Part shown: in pieces, positions 16,428 through 26,300 of the stretch
Position numbering within the stretch: the stretch's first letter is position 1
How the letters are laid out: the number at the start of each line of letters is the position of its first letter
NCBI GenBank assembly: GCA_019749805.1
Contig: JAIEPH010000018.1
Location: forward strand, 19,110-83,109
Length of the DNA: 64,000 nt
Direction: 5' to 3'
DNA from: Mycobacteriaceae bacterium
Lineage (GTDB): Bacteria > Actinomycetota > Actinomycetes > Mycobacteriales > Mycobacteriaceae
The notes under the pieces: generated by a model
Database searches by the model: none
The model's input: only the letters and a program-made list of their open reading frames with translations
Told to the model about the DNA's origin: nothing
Translations under genes and position numbers: made by a program

Positions 16428-17099
16428 GTGACCGCTCAGGCCAGCGTCTTGTCACTCGACTTCGAGCAGCTCGACCTGTTCGCCGAGGTCGAAGCCGCCG
16501 AAGAGCGGCGACGCATGGACGCTGCCCCGACCCTGTTCGACACCCAACAGCGGGGCTACTTCGTGCGGGTCGCCGCCGCCAAGCAATGGGCCGAGGACTA
16601 CGGACACTTCGATTGCCTGCGACGCTCCCACGCCTGGCACTCCAGTGCGACACCGTTCGACCACACCGAACCCACCGCGACGTGCCGCCCCGCAGTCCTG
16701 ACCGCAGCCCTGCATTGCGACCACTACGACAACCAGTGCTCATGCGTCGGCGGAGGCGTCTACCGCGGCGCATGTCTGCACTGCACCTGGGAAGGCCCGC
16801 TGCGCGACGAGGAAAACACCGCCGCCGAAGACGCCCACGACCATGCGTGGCCCGGCTGGCGCGACCTGCCACTGGTACCCCGTCGCCCCGACGCCGCAGT
16901 CACCCGCAAGCAGACATCCTCCGCGCTGCGCCGCTGGATCGATCAGGTCAACGCCGTCTACCCCACCGGCTGGCTCGAGTCCGGCGGACCGATCCGCACC
17001 CGCCGCCACACCGTCGGCACCCGCCACGTCCCCAACCGCACCGGCTTCGGCGGATACGACCTGTGCGGCCACGTCACCCAAAACCCAACCCCGCTATGA
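16428..17099 (+). CDS. Cys/His-containing phage-type hypothetical protein
   Basis: 223 residues from GTG 16428. N-terminal acidic segment containing LDLFAEVEAAEE, reminiscent of sliding-clamp-binding QxxLF-like peptides (LDFEQLDLF). Middle region has a Cys/His cluster (CDHYDNQCSCVGGGVYRGACLHCTWEG, about 105-130) likely to bind zinc. C-terminus ends with RTGFGGYDLCG. It may belong to a family annotated DUF6349, from memory. Its TGA overlaps an ATG at 17096 in the frame of the next gene. Function unknown. Confidence 0.7.
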   Translation: MTAQASVLSLDFEQLDLFAEVEAAEERRRMDAAPTLFDTQQRGYFVRVAAAKQWAEDYGHFDCLRRSHAWHSSATPFDHTEPTATCRPAVLTAALHCDHYDNQCSCVGGGVYRGACLHCTWEGPLRDEENTAAEDAHDHAWPGWRDLPLVPRRPDAAVTRKQTSSALRRWIDQVNAVYPTGWLESGGPIRTRRHTVGTRHVPNRTGFGGYDLCGHVTQNPTPL

Positions 17100-17158
17100 C
17101 CTCCCCGCTGCCCGCCGCCGACACCGCCGATCAGGTTCTCCGCCACAGGAAGGCGCCC

Positions 17159-18073
17159 ATGAGCACCCAGACCCGTGACTGGTTCATCGACCCGCACAGC
17201 GACACCGACGGCCCCCAGCCCGGCACCGCCAACACACTGCGCACCGTCACCGCCGCCCGAGCCCCCGCCGTGCGCGACTACGACGTCATCCTGGTGAACT
17301 CCAGCGCCGGCAAGGACTCCCAAGCCTCCCTGGACGTGGTGGCCGCAGCTGCCCGCGCCGCCGAGGTCCTCGAGCGCGTCGTGGTCGTTCACGCTGACCT
17401 CGGCGACGCCGAATGGCCCGGTGTGCCCGAGTTGGCCGCCGAACACGCCGCCCACTACGGATTGCGATTCGAACTCATCCGCCGCGAACGCCACGGCCAG
17501 GTTGAAACCATCCTCGAACGGGTCCAGCAGCGCGGAAAGTGGCCCGACGCTGCACGGCGTTGGTGCACCAGCGATCACAAGCGCGGACCCATCCGCACTG
17601 TGATGACCCGCCTGGCCGCAGAACTGCGCGAGTCCGGCCACATCGTTGACCGCCCGGTACGCATCCTCAACGTGCTCGGCCTACGCGCCCAAGAAAGCTC
17701 GGCGCGCGCCCGCCGCGTCCCCTACACCCACAACGCGGCCGCAAGCAACGGCCGCCGCTACGTCGACGACTGGTATCCGATTCACAGCTGGACCACCGCC
17801 CAGGTCTGGGAACGCATCGCCGCAGCCGGTACCCGACCCCACGACGCCTACCGGGCCGGCATGTCCCGGCTGTCGTGCCGCTTCTGCGTGCTGGCCTCAC
17901 GTGCCGACCTTGTCTGCTCAGCACGCCTGAACCCTGAACTCGCCGAGCGGTACGCGGCCGTCGAACGCCAAACCGGCCACCAGTTCCGCACCAACCTCAC
18001 CATGGCCGACGTCATCGCCGAAGCCCGCGACACCGGACAGCTTGCTCTTCTGCCGCTGGCCGACATCGCCTGA
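17159..18073 (+). CDS. PAPS-reductase/DndC-superfamily PP-loop protein
   Basis: 304 residues from ATG 17159, which has ACAGGAAGG upstream; an in-frame ATG at 17096 overlapping the previous stop would add 21 residues. The PP-loop SSAGKDSQAS (about 45-54) binds the adenylating nucleotide. The distal ARRWCTSDHKRGP and LGLRAQESSARAR segments are characteristic of the phosphoadenosine-phosphosulfate reductase fold. A C-terminal CRFC motif in RLSCRFCVLASR may bind a metal or cluster. Related proteins serve in sulfate reduction or DNA phosphorothioation (DndC), and unassigned versions are frequent in actinophages. No other dnd gene is present, so the substrate is unknown. Confidence 0.85.
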   Translation: MSTQTRDWFIDPHSDTDGPQPGTANTLRTVTAARAPAVRDYDVILVNSSAGKDSQASLDVVAAAARAAEVLERVVVVHADLGDAEWPGVPELAAEHAAHYGLRFELIRRERHGQVETILERVQQRGKWPDAARRWCTSDHKRGPIRTVMTRLAAELRESGHIVDRPVRILNVLGLRAQESSARARRVPYTHNAAASNGRRYVDDWYPIHSWTTAQVWERIAAAGTRPHDAYRAGMSRLSCRFCVLASRADLVCSARLNPELAERYAAVERQTGHQFRTNLTMADVIAEARDTGQLALLPLADIA

Positions 18074-18100
18074 CAACACCACCACAGAAGGAGACACCCA

Positions 18101-18361
18101 ATGTTTGAACTCGTCATCGAGCACCACGCGGCACGCACCGTCAGCCCGCATCCCAGCCAGCACGAGGCCCGCCTGCACATGGTGGCGCACCTCGAGGCCA
18201 TCGCGTGTGACTACCAGATCGCCCAGGCCGCTCACGACTACACCACCTACCTGCTCACCGACCTCACCGACGACGCCGGCGACGAGCGCATCGTCGGCCA
18301 GGCCGTCATCGAGAACCTCCAACCCGGCCGCCACGCGCCAACCGCGGTGCAGCATGGCTGA
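18101..18361 (+). CDS. Small hypothetical protein
   Basis: 86 residues, ATG 18101 after AAGGAGACACCCA. Predicted helical (EARLHMVAHLEAIACDYQIAQAAHDY). No motif. Its end overlaps the next gene's start (18354), so both belong to the phage-like orphan operon running from nrdH. Confidence 0.7.
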   Translation: MFELVIEHHAARTVSPHPSQHEARLHMVAHLEAIACDYQIAQAAHDYTTYLLTDLTDDAGDERIVGQAVIENLQPGRHAPTAVQHG

Positions 18362-18686
18362 TCCCATCATCCTGGCGTCCTCGCCAGCCGGGCACGTCGA
18401 ACTTCGCACCGGACATCGCAGCAGTCCCGCCCTCGATGCCAAGTTCGTCCCAGCAAGCCCACAGCGCCCCACGCAGGTGTGGACGTCCTACGTCGCCTGG
18501 GCTGTCAAAGACCACACCCACAACGGGTGGAACCTCTGTGTCACACCCGAGTTCGTGACCCGAGGCCGCCTACATCAGCTGCCGCCGCTGCGCGCCGAGG
18601 ACGAGCTCGCCGCCACCGCCTGGCTGTCCTTGCTCGCCCACAGCTGGCTGCGCCTGGTCGAAACGACCACCGAGGGCGATGCCTGA
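18354..18686 (+). CDS. Small hypothetical protein
   Basis: 110 residues from ATG 18354, overlapping the previous stop. Two parts: a beta-rich N-terminus (DPIILASSPAGHVELRTG) and a helical C-terminus (EDELAATAWLSLLAHSWLRLV). No recognised family. Confidence 0.65.
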   Translation: MADPIILASSPAGHVELRTGHRSSPALDAKFVPASPQRPTQVWTSYVAWAVKDHTHNGWNLCVTPEFVTRGRLHQLPPLRAEDELAATAWLSLLAHSWLRLVETTTEGDA

Positions 18687-18854
18687 CCACGCACCCTCAC
18701 CGACATCACGCCATCGGCTCTCGCAACGAATGGGCATCACGCGAGAAATGCGCGACACCAAAAGCGGCTTCGCAGACTCCAAACCGTCTGCGGAGCACTG
18801 TCACACCCCAACGCGACACTCGGATCGCGCGTGCTCGCGGAAAGGATGCCCCCG

Positions 18855-19028
18855 ATGACAACCGTCTTTCTGATTTTGTTCGCCCTCGTGATGACCGCCG
18901 TAGTCGTCATCTTGTCGGCGCTCGACCCAGTCCGGTCCTTCGGTTCGGCTCTGGTGCGCAACGCGACCGAAGTGATTGTGATCGTTGCCATCTGCTTCGC
19001 CGCGGCCGCGCTCACCCAACTGCCGTAA
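18855..19028 (+). CDS. 57-residue two-helix membrane protein
   Basis: ATG 18855 preceded by AAAGGA. Nearly all of the protein is two hydrophobic helices (about 3-25 and 32-54) joined by a short LDPVRSFGSALVRN loop. Too small and unspecific to assign; holin-like or small plasmid membrane protein. The gene before it is on the same strand; the gene after is convergent. Confidence 0.6.
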   Translation: MTTVFLILFALVMTAVVVILSALDPVRSFGSALVRNATEVIVIVAICFAAAALTQLP

Positions 19029-19042
19029 CGCCAACACGGCCT

Positions 19043-19573
19043 TCACCACAACGTTGGCTCGTTCGTTCCGAGCAGCGCCGCCGCCACAGCCTCGGCATCC
19101 CAACCATCGCGTACCGCTTCCCGCAGCGCCAGCGCCCGCTCTATCCGCTGGACCACACCGGCGCCCCGCGTGAGGATCGCCGGCCGGCCACCCCCACGCC
19201 GCATCTGCGCCATCCGCTTCAAATTCTCGCGCTGATCGCCCGGCACCACATGTAACCGCCGCCCACCTGCCTCCTCAGCGGGCACCACGCGCACGCACAC
19301 GGTGTTGTCGCACTGGTGCAGCGCGCGCACCTGCGCCGACAGTGGCTCACCGTTCAGCGACAGCGCCAACGCATAGCGCGCCGCGCGCACCACCCGAACC
19401 ACCCCACCACGCCGCAGCGCGAACACCCCATAGCCCTCGCTCAGCGCCCCCACGTAGATCGCGCAATCCTCAATGCGCGGACCCACCACAACCTTTCCAA
19501 GAAACCGAGCAATCTCACCCGCGTGCGCGACGGGGTCCACCCGCAGCGTTAGCGGTTCCCACCGCCGCGACAT
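19043..19573 (-). CDS. HNH endonuclease-like protein
   Basis: 176 residues from the ATG at 19573; alternative in-frame starts up to 19609 or 19762 exist and no ribosome site is decisive. The core ALHQCDNTVCVRV followed by RLHVVPGDQRENLKRM (about 83-127) fits the H-x-C-D-N-x-x-C-V...H-L...G-x-x-x-x-N pattern of HNH_3-type phage or homing nucleases. The usual catalytic second His is replaced by the RLHVVPG arrangement, so activity is uncertain. C-terminal helix AVRDGWDAEAVAAALLG could be a small DNA-binding segment. It lies next to the relaxase region. Confidence 0.65.
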   Translation of the reverse strand: MSRRWEPLTLRVDPVAHAGEIARFLGKVVVGPRIEDCAIYVGALSEGYGVFALRRGGVVRVVRAARYALALSLNGEPLSAQVRALHQCDNTVCVRVVPAEEAGGRRLHVVPGDQRENLKRMAQMRRGGGRPAILTRGAGVVQRIERALALREAVRDGWDAEAVAAALLGTNEPTLW

Positions 19574-19634
19574 GCTTTGTCCGCCAGACATCCTCGCGCT
19601 CACATACATCGCCCAGTGCGCCGCCACCGCGCCG

Positions 19635-20099
19635 CTATTGGGCACCCACTGCGGCGCGGACACCTTCCTGCCCACCGCCGGCAGCGACGTCGTCGGTGGG
19701 CACCGCCGCAGACCCATTCTCGAGCCCGACGTTATCTCCCGACTCTGTTCCAGCCGCCCCATCGGCAGCCACCAGCTTCAGATACTCACGCACCCGCGCC
19801 GGTGTGATCCCCGCCTGCGCGGCGATCCCGCTGACTGTCTCACCGCGAAACCGCATCGCCTGCAACGCCTTCCCCGCCTCACCCCGAAACTTCAGCCTCC
19901 GCGCCGCGGCCTGCTCCCGAACCTTCTCAATCTGCGCGTCAAGCCACTCATCGACCCCATCGGCTTTCGCAGTCGAGACCATGAACATCGCCAGATCCTC
20001 AATGTTCTGGCGTTCCCGCGCCACTCGTTCCGCGGCGGCCGCCGCCTGGACCTCCAACAGCCGCGCACGCGCCGTCTTCTTGTTCGTCGTCCGTTCCAT
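19635..20099 (-). CDS. Small helical HTH protein upstream of the relaxase
   Basis: 154 residues from the ATG at 20099; the open frame runs further but reads poorly. N-terminal basic, Ala-rich long helix (TARARLLEVQAAAAAERVARERQN) and a later HTH-like segment (FRGETVSGIAAQAGITPARVREYLKL, about 95-122), then a disordered tail. Transcribed divergently from the relaxase across a skewed intergenic region. Position and architecture suit a relaxosome accessory protein or local regulator; this is inferred. Confidence 0.6.
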   Translation of the reverse strand: MERTTNKKTARARLLEVQAAAAAERVARERQNIEDLAMFMVSTAKADGVDEWLDAQIEKVREQAAARRLKFRGEAGKALQAMRFRGETVSGIAAQAGITPARVREYLKLVAADGAAGTESGDNVGLENGSAAVPTDDVAAGGGQEGVRAAVGAQ

Positions 20100-20374
20100 G
20101 ACTGCGAATGCTAAAGCCACCCACCAACACTTTTGCTCAACCCACAAATCCCCATCCCTGCTCCCCCCTGCCCGCTCACACAACTCACCCATCCCAATCT
20201 CGCCAGTCCTGTTTCGCACTACCGCCACCAGCACCCCCCTGTTACAGCCCTACCGAGATCCCACACACCTCTTGCACTTAGGTCACGGCTTGGTAACGGG
20301 GCCGGGTGGGCGGTGTCCTGTGCCTTTGCTCAACATGTTGGGAATCGGCCTTACCGTCGGCTCGTGACGCGGCG
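20100..20374. other. Strand-skewed intergenic region, candidate oriT
   Basis: The 275 bp between the divergent accessory gene and the relaxase gene. The top strand of 20110-20230 is very C/A-rich and G-poor, unlike any other intergenic stretch here. It contains GTTAC (20239-20243, followed by AGCC) facing GGCTTGGTAAC (20287-20297), and a perfect palindrome CAACATGTTG (20331-20340). MobF plasmids normally carry oriT beside the relaxase gene. No nic site can be named from sequence alone. Confidence 0.4.
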
Positions 20375-23300
20375 ATGATGAGCACCCACAAGCTCACCGC
20401 CGGAGACGGATACCTGTATCTGATCCGGCAGACCGCGGCTGCCGATGGCACCGACAAGGGCCGCTCATCGCTCAACGACTACTACTCAGCCAAAGGTGAA
20501 TCGCCGGGCCGCTGGGTAGGCCGCGGCGTCGCCTCACTGGCGGAGCCGAGCGGGCGCACTCTACTCACCGACACCGCCCAGGACCTGTGGCGCGTCGAGG
20601 AAGGCTCGCAGGTCTCCGAGGATCAAATGAAGGCCCTCTATGGGCTGGGGATGCACCCCAACGCCGCGGCCATGGTCAAACACCTGATCGCCCAAGGCGC
20701 TCCGAAAAACGGCGCCCTGCAGGCAGCCAAACTTGGCCGCCCCTTTCACATCAACGACGGCCACTCCGAACTGCAACGCCGCGTTGCCGTGGCCTACCGC
20801 GACCACAACCTCAGCCAAGCAGAGCACTGGAACTCCCCCATCGACGACGCCTTGCGGGCCCAGATGCGCACCACCATCGCCCGGGAGATGTTCGCCGAAG
20901 AATACGGACGCGAACCTGCTGACGACCGCGAACTGACCGGCTATATCGCCCGCGGCTCGCGCGAGTTGACCACCTCGGTGGCCGGCTACGATCTGACGTT
21001 CACTCCAGTCAAAAGCATCTCGGTGCTGTGGGCGTTGGCGCCCCTGGAGGTCTCACGCATCATCGAACAGGCCCACGACCGTGCCGTCGCCGACGCGCTG
21101 GAGTACCTGCAAGACAACGCCGCCTTCACCCGAACAGGTTCGCAAGGCGTCGCCCAGATCGACACCGACGGCTTCATAGCCGCAGTATTCACCCACCGCG
21201 ACAGCCGCGCCGGCGACCCCAACCTGCATTCCCATGTGGCGGTGAGCAATAAAGTCCGCGCAGTCGGCGCCGACGGCATCGCGCGCTGGCTCGCACTCGA
21301 CGGACGCCCACTATTCAAGTCCACAGTCGCGGCCTCCGAGCTCTACAACACACGCATGGAGGGCTACCTCGGCGCCGCCCTAGGCATGCAGTTCGCCGAT
21401 CGCGCCGACACCGAACGAGGCAAGCGCGCTGTCCGCGAAATCGAAGGCATACCAACGCCTCTGTGTGACGTGCTGTCGTCGCGACGAGCCGCTATCGAAC
21501 ACCGCTACGCCGAGCTGGCGAAGCAGTTCCAAGACGATCACGGACGTGAACCAACCACCCCCGAGGCGATCGCCCTGTCGCAACAGGCCACCCTCGAAAC
21601 CCGCCCCGCAAAACACGAGCCACGCTCACTGGCCGAACAGCGCCAGCAATGGCGCGGCCAAGCCATCGCCCACCTCGGAGGACAGTCCGCGCTCAGCGGG
21701 CTGCTCGCACGCGTGCTGTCCGGTCGGCGCCGACCAACACCGCACATCACCGCCGAATGGATCGACGAACAAGCCGCCGCCGTAATCGAAACCGTCGCCG
21801 AGTCACGCTCGATCTGGCAGCGCACCCACGTCTTCGCCGAAGCTCAACGCCGCGTGCGCGCCCAAGGCGTGGCCAGCGACCCCCAGATAGCCGAAGCCAT
21901 CACCGCTGCGGCCCTGAAAGACCCCTACAGCGTCGCGCACGCCCGCGACCACGACGCCGACCTCGGCGAGCCGCAGGCGTTGCGGCGGCGCAACGGCGCA
22001 AGCGTGTACAGCACGCACGGAACCGAGTTGTACACCAACGAAGCTATTTTGGCCGCCGAGCGGCGCATCATCGCCGCCGCCCACCGCCACGACGGCCGCC
22101 AGGTTTCCGAACGCGCCGTCGACATGGCGCTGCTCGAACAGCACGCCAAGGGCCGCTCCCTCAACGCCGGACAGGAAGCGTTGGTACGACACATGGCGTG
22201 CACCGGCGCGCGGGTCGCATTAGCCCTCGCACCGGCAGGCACCGGCAAAACCACCGCGATGGCGACCCTCGCCCGCGCCTGGGAGGAAGAAGGCGGGCGT
22301 GTGGTCGGGCTGGCGCCCAGCGCCAACGCCGCCCAAGTGCTGCGCGACGACATGCGCGGCCAAGGCCTGCACATCAACGCCGACACGATCGACAAACTCG
22401 TATGGCTACACCGCCACCCCGATGCACCCAAACACGATTCAGCCCGGTCCTGGTTCGACACCATCGACCACAACACGCTGATCATCGTCGATGAAGCCGG
22501 AAAAGCCGGCACGTTCGCGCTCGACACAGTAATAAGCACAGCGCTGGCCCGCGGCGCCACCGTGCGCCTTATCGGCGATGACAAACAGCTGTCGTCCATT
22601 TCAGCCGGCGGTGTCCTGCGCGACATCGCCGCCACCGCCGGATCCGTCACGCTCACCGAAGTGATGCGGTTCTCATCGCGCGCCGAAGCCGCCGCCACCC
22701 TCGCGCTGCGGGAAGGCGACCCGGCCGGGCTTGCGTTCTACGCCGACAACCACCGCGTCCATGTCGGCGCCGACACCACCGCAGCCGATATGGCATTCCA
22801 ACGCTGGCGCGCAGACAGAGCCAACGGATGGGACTCACTTCTACTGGCCCCCACCAACGAAGCCGTCGCCGAACTCAACGAACGCGCGCGCCTGGACCGC
22901 CTGAGCGCCGCCGCAGACGACCCCCACGCCGTCGAAACCCCTGGCGGCGAAGCAGAATTGTCCGACGGGTTGCGCGCCTCGGTGGGCGACATCATCACCA
23001 CCCGCAAGAACCGCCGCGCGCTGCGCCTGGGCGGTGCGCGCGACTTCGTACGCAACGGCTATCGCTGGACGGTGATGAAAGTTGGCCGCAGCGGCAGCCT
23101 GACCGTCGCGCACTTGGACACCGGGCTGAAAGTGACCTTGCCGAGCTGGTATGTCCGCGACAACGTCACCCTCGGCTACGCCGCCACCATTGATTCCGCC
23201 CAAGGCATCACCGTCGGCAACAGAAAACGAAACATCAAGGGAAGCTGCCACATCGTCGGCTGCGACACGCTGACCCGCCAACAGGTCTACACCGCGCTGA

Positions 23301-26300
23301 CCCGCGCGATCGACGAAAACCACATCTACCTATCCACCGCCGAACACGACCCGCATCGCATCCTGACCCCCAAGGCCACCCACCCCGACACCGCGATCGA
23401 CGTACTCACTCGTTGCCTGGCCCGCGACGACGCCCAGGTGTCGGCCACCACCGGGGACCGCCAATCACGAGATCCGTTCCGCCGCCTCGCCCACGCCGGC
23501 ACCCGCTACCTTGACGCGATCGGCGAGATGGCCCAGCTCCACCTCGGTGCCGCCGCCATGGCCGACATCGACCACCACGCCGAAACGTTGCACCCCGGTC
23601 TGACGCAGCAATCCGGGTGGCCCGTACTACGCAAACACCTGGCCATCATCGGCGCCAACGACGGCGATCCCATCACACGGCTCACCGCTGCTGTGGGTCA
23701 CTCCGATCTGAGCAACGCTGCCGACGCCGCCGCCGTCCTCGATTGGCGCCTCGACCCCACAGGCGAACACTCCGCCGGCGTCGGACCACTGCGTTGGCTG
23801 CCCGCCATCCCAACCGCCTTGGCCGCTGGCGCGCACGCCGCGCCCTTCCTGCAACGCCGCGCAACCCTGGTGGCCGACCTCGCCGAACAGATCCGCGACA
23901 CCGCAAGGACGTGGACGCCGGCCACCGCCCCACCGTGGGCGCGGCCCATTTCAGCGGTCAACCCGCGGCTGGCCGCCGAAATCGCGGTCTACCGCGCCGC
24001 GTTCGACGTTCCCGACGCCGACACCCGCCTGACTGGACCCGACCAATACCCAGCGCGGGCCCGCGCCATTCAACAGTTGCTTGAACGGCATGCCGCGGCG
24101 CTGCTCGGCCGGCCCGGAACCGAAAGCAGCCGCTGGGACACGCTGATCGACAGCGTCGACACCCGGATACGGCGTGACCCGTACTGGCCGCAATTGGCGG
24201 CACACCTATCCACAGTCGCGCGCACCGGAGTCGATCTGCACCAGCTGCTCGCCGACACCGTCGAACACGGCCCGTTGCCCGACGAAATGCCCGGCGCAGC
24301 ACTGTGGTGGCGGCTGTGCGGCACCCTCACACCGGCCACGCTCGACATCTCATCGACGCATCTACGCCCCCCGTGGCTAGCCGACCTACACGACGTGTTC
24401 GGCTCAGCATTGGCCGAAACGATCGCCGCTGATCCCGCCTTCCCCGGCCTAGTCGCCGCCGTCGCGGCCACCGACTCCACCCGATGGACGCCACGCGACC
24501 TACTTCACGTCGCCTTCGAGCATCTCCACGACGTCGACCACGAACCACCGTTGCGGCCTGACGAGTACGCCCGCCTACTGACCTACTCCATCGACCTGTT
24601 CACCACCGAGCACCCGTTCGACCATGACATCCCCATCCCGGCCGAGCCGCCGCAAACCCCCGAAGAATCCGAGGCGCTGCGCCACCACTACCCCGACCCC
24701 GAACAGCCAGACCATCCCAACCCGCAGCACAGCGTCGGTGACGATGAATTGCTCCAGCTGCTCGGATATGCACCGGACGCGACCGCGCCCGAGGACCCTG
24801 AACAACTACCGCCCGACCCGGCCCATAACGGCATCGACACCGCCGCCGACCTCGATGGACTCACCTTCGACGACCTGCTCACCGAGCGTCCCATCACCCG
24901 GCCGCTTCAGCCCGCACTCAACAACGTCGCCGCACTTCGCACCGCCTACCAGCACGCCAGCGCCGACATCGACCGATTAGAACAACTCGTCCGCGAATCC
25001 CGCGGGCCCGCCGCGCAAGCCGCGCTACCCGAACTGCTCAAGCTGCGCGCCCGCGCCGACGCGGACCGCCCCTACATGCTCGCCGTCCACGACGTCATCG
25101 AACGCTGGGACGAAGCCGAAGCCGCCTACGAACACGCGCTACGCCACGTCGAGTGGGCACGACAACAGCTCGACACCGCCCAGGCCGACCCTCACGCCGA
25201 CCCGCTCGACGTCGCCTCCGCGCGCGCGGGCGTCAAGCTGGCCACAATGCTGATGCCCAGCAGCCCTCCCGCCGAACGATTCCACGCCGAACTCACCGAG
25301 GCGATCGCCGCCCGCGCGCACGCCGCCGGCGGTGCCGACAAGGTAGTCACCTCCGAAGACGTCGACAGCGCCAGGCTCGCCGCCGAAAACACCGATCGGG
25401 CCGCACTGCGGGCCGCCATCGCCGCACGCAACCAACTCCGCGCCGAACTCGATCGCGCAGAAATCGCCGCTGCGGCCGCGTTCGCCGAAGCCCAAACCCG
25501 AAACGCAGACGACATCCTCGATCGCATCGACGCCCTGCACACCGAACTGTCTGTTCTCAATGCCGCGGGCGGCTACCAGCTGCAGCGCCGTCTGCACATT
25601 CCGTCCACCGCCACCGATCACCTTGACCCGATGACGGCCCGCGCCGTTGCCGCACTGGCCACCAACGGCTTCACCGTCACCCCGGTCCACGCCGGTGACG
25701 ACCGCGAAGCACTCGACGCGCTCAGCCTCTTCCACGCGGCCGCCTCAGCCCAAAACAAGAAAGTGCTGTGGTGCACGCCCACAACAGATCTCGCCGAGCG
25801 GGCGCTCGCCGCAGGCGTCGCCGACACCATCGCCCACATTGACAACGCCCACCAATATCTGCGCGACGGCAGCTGGCAACTACCGGCCGAAAGCATCGTC
25901 GTTCTCGACCATGCCGCCGACATGGCACCCCACACCATCGCCGACTTCGCCGAACACGCGGCCCAACAGAACGCAAGCCTGCTTCTCATCGACCCCGGCG
26001 ACAATCGCTGGCCTCAACCACCATCAGCTGCGCTGCTGAAGCTGCTGCACCACGACCTTCCATGGTCGGTCACCCTCAGCACCGCCGAACCCACACCAGA
26101 ACGGCGCCGCCACGCCCAGCCCGACCTCGACCCAGTCCTCGAACAAGCAGACCGCTACGACCCCAACCTGCTACCACCCGACGTCATCGACGCGCTCAAC
26201 CGGCGCCACGCCCTGCGCGACGAATACCGCTCAGCCCACAGATTCCACAACATGCTTTGGCGCGTCACCGACGCCCACGCCAACGACCACAGCACCGACC

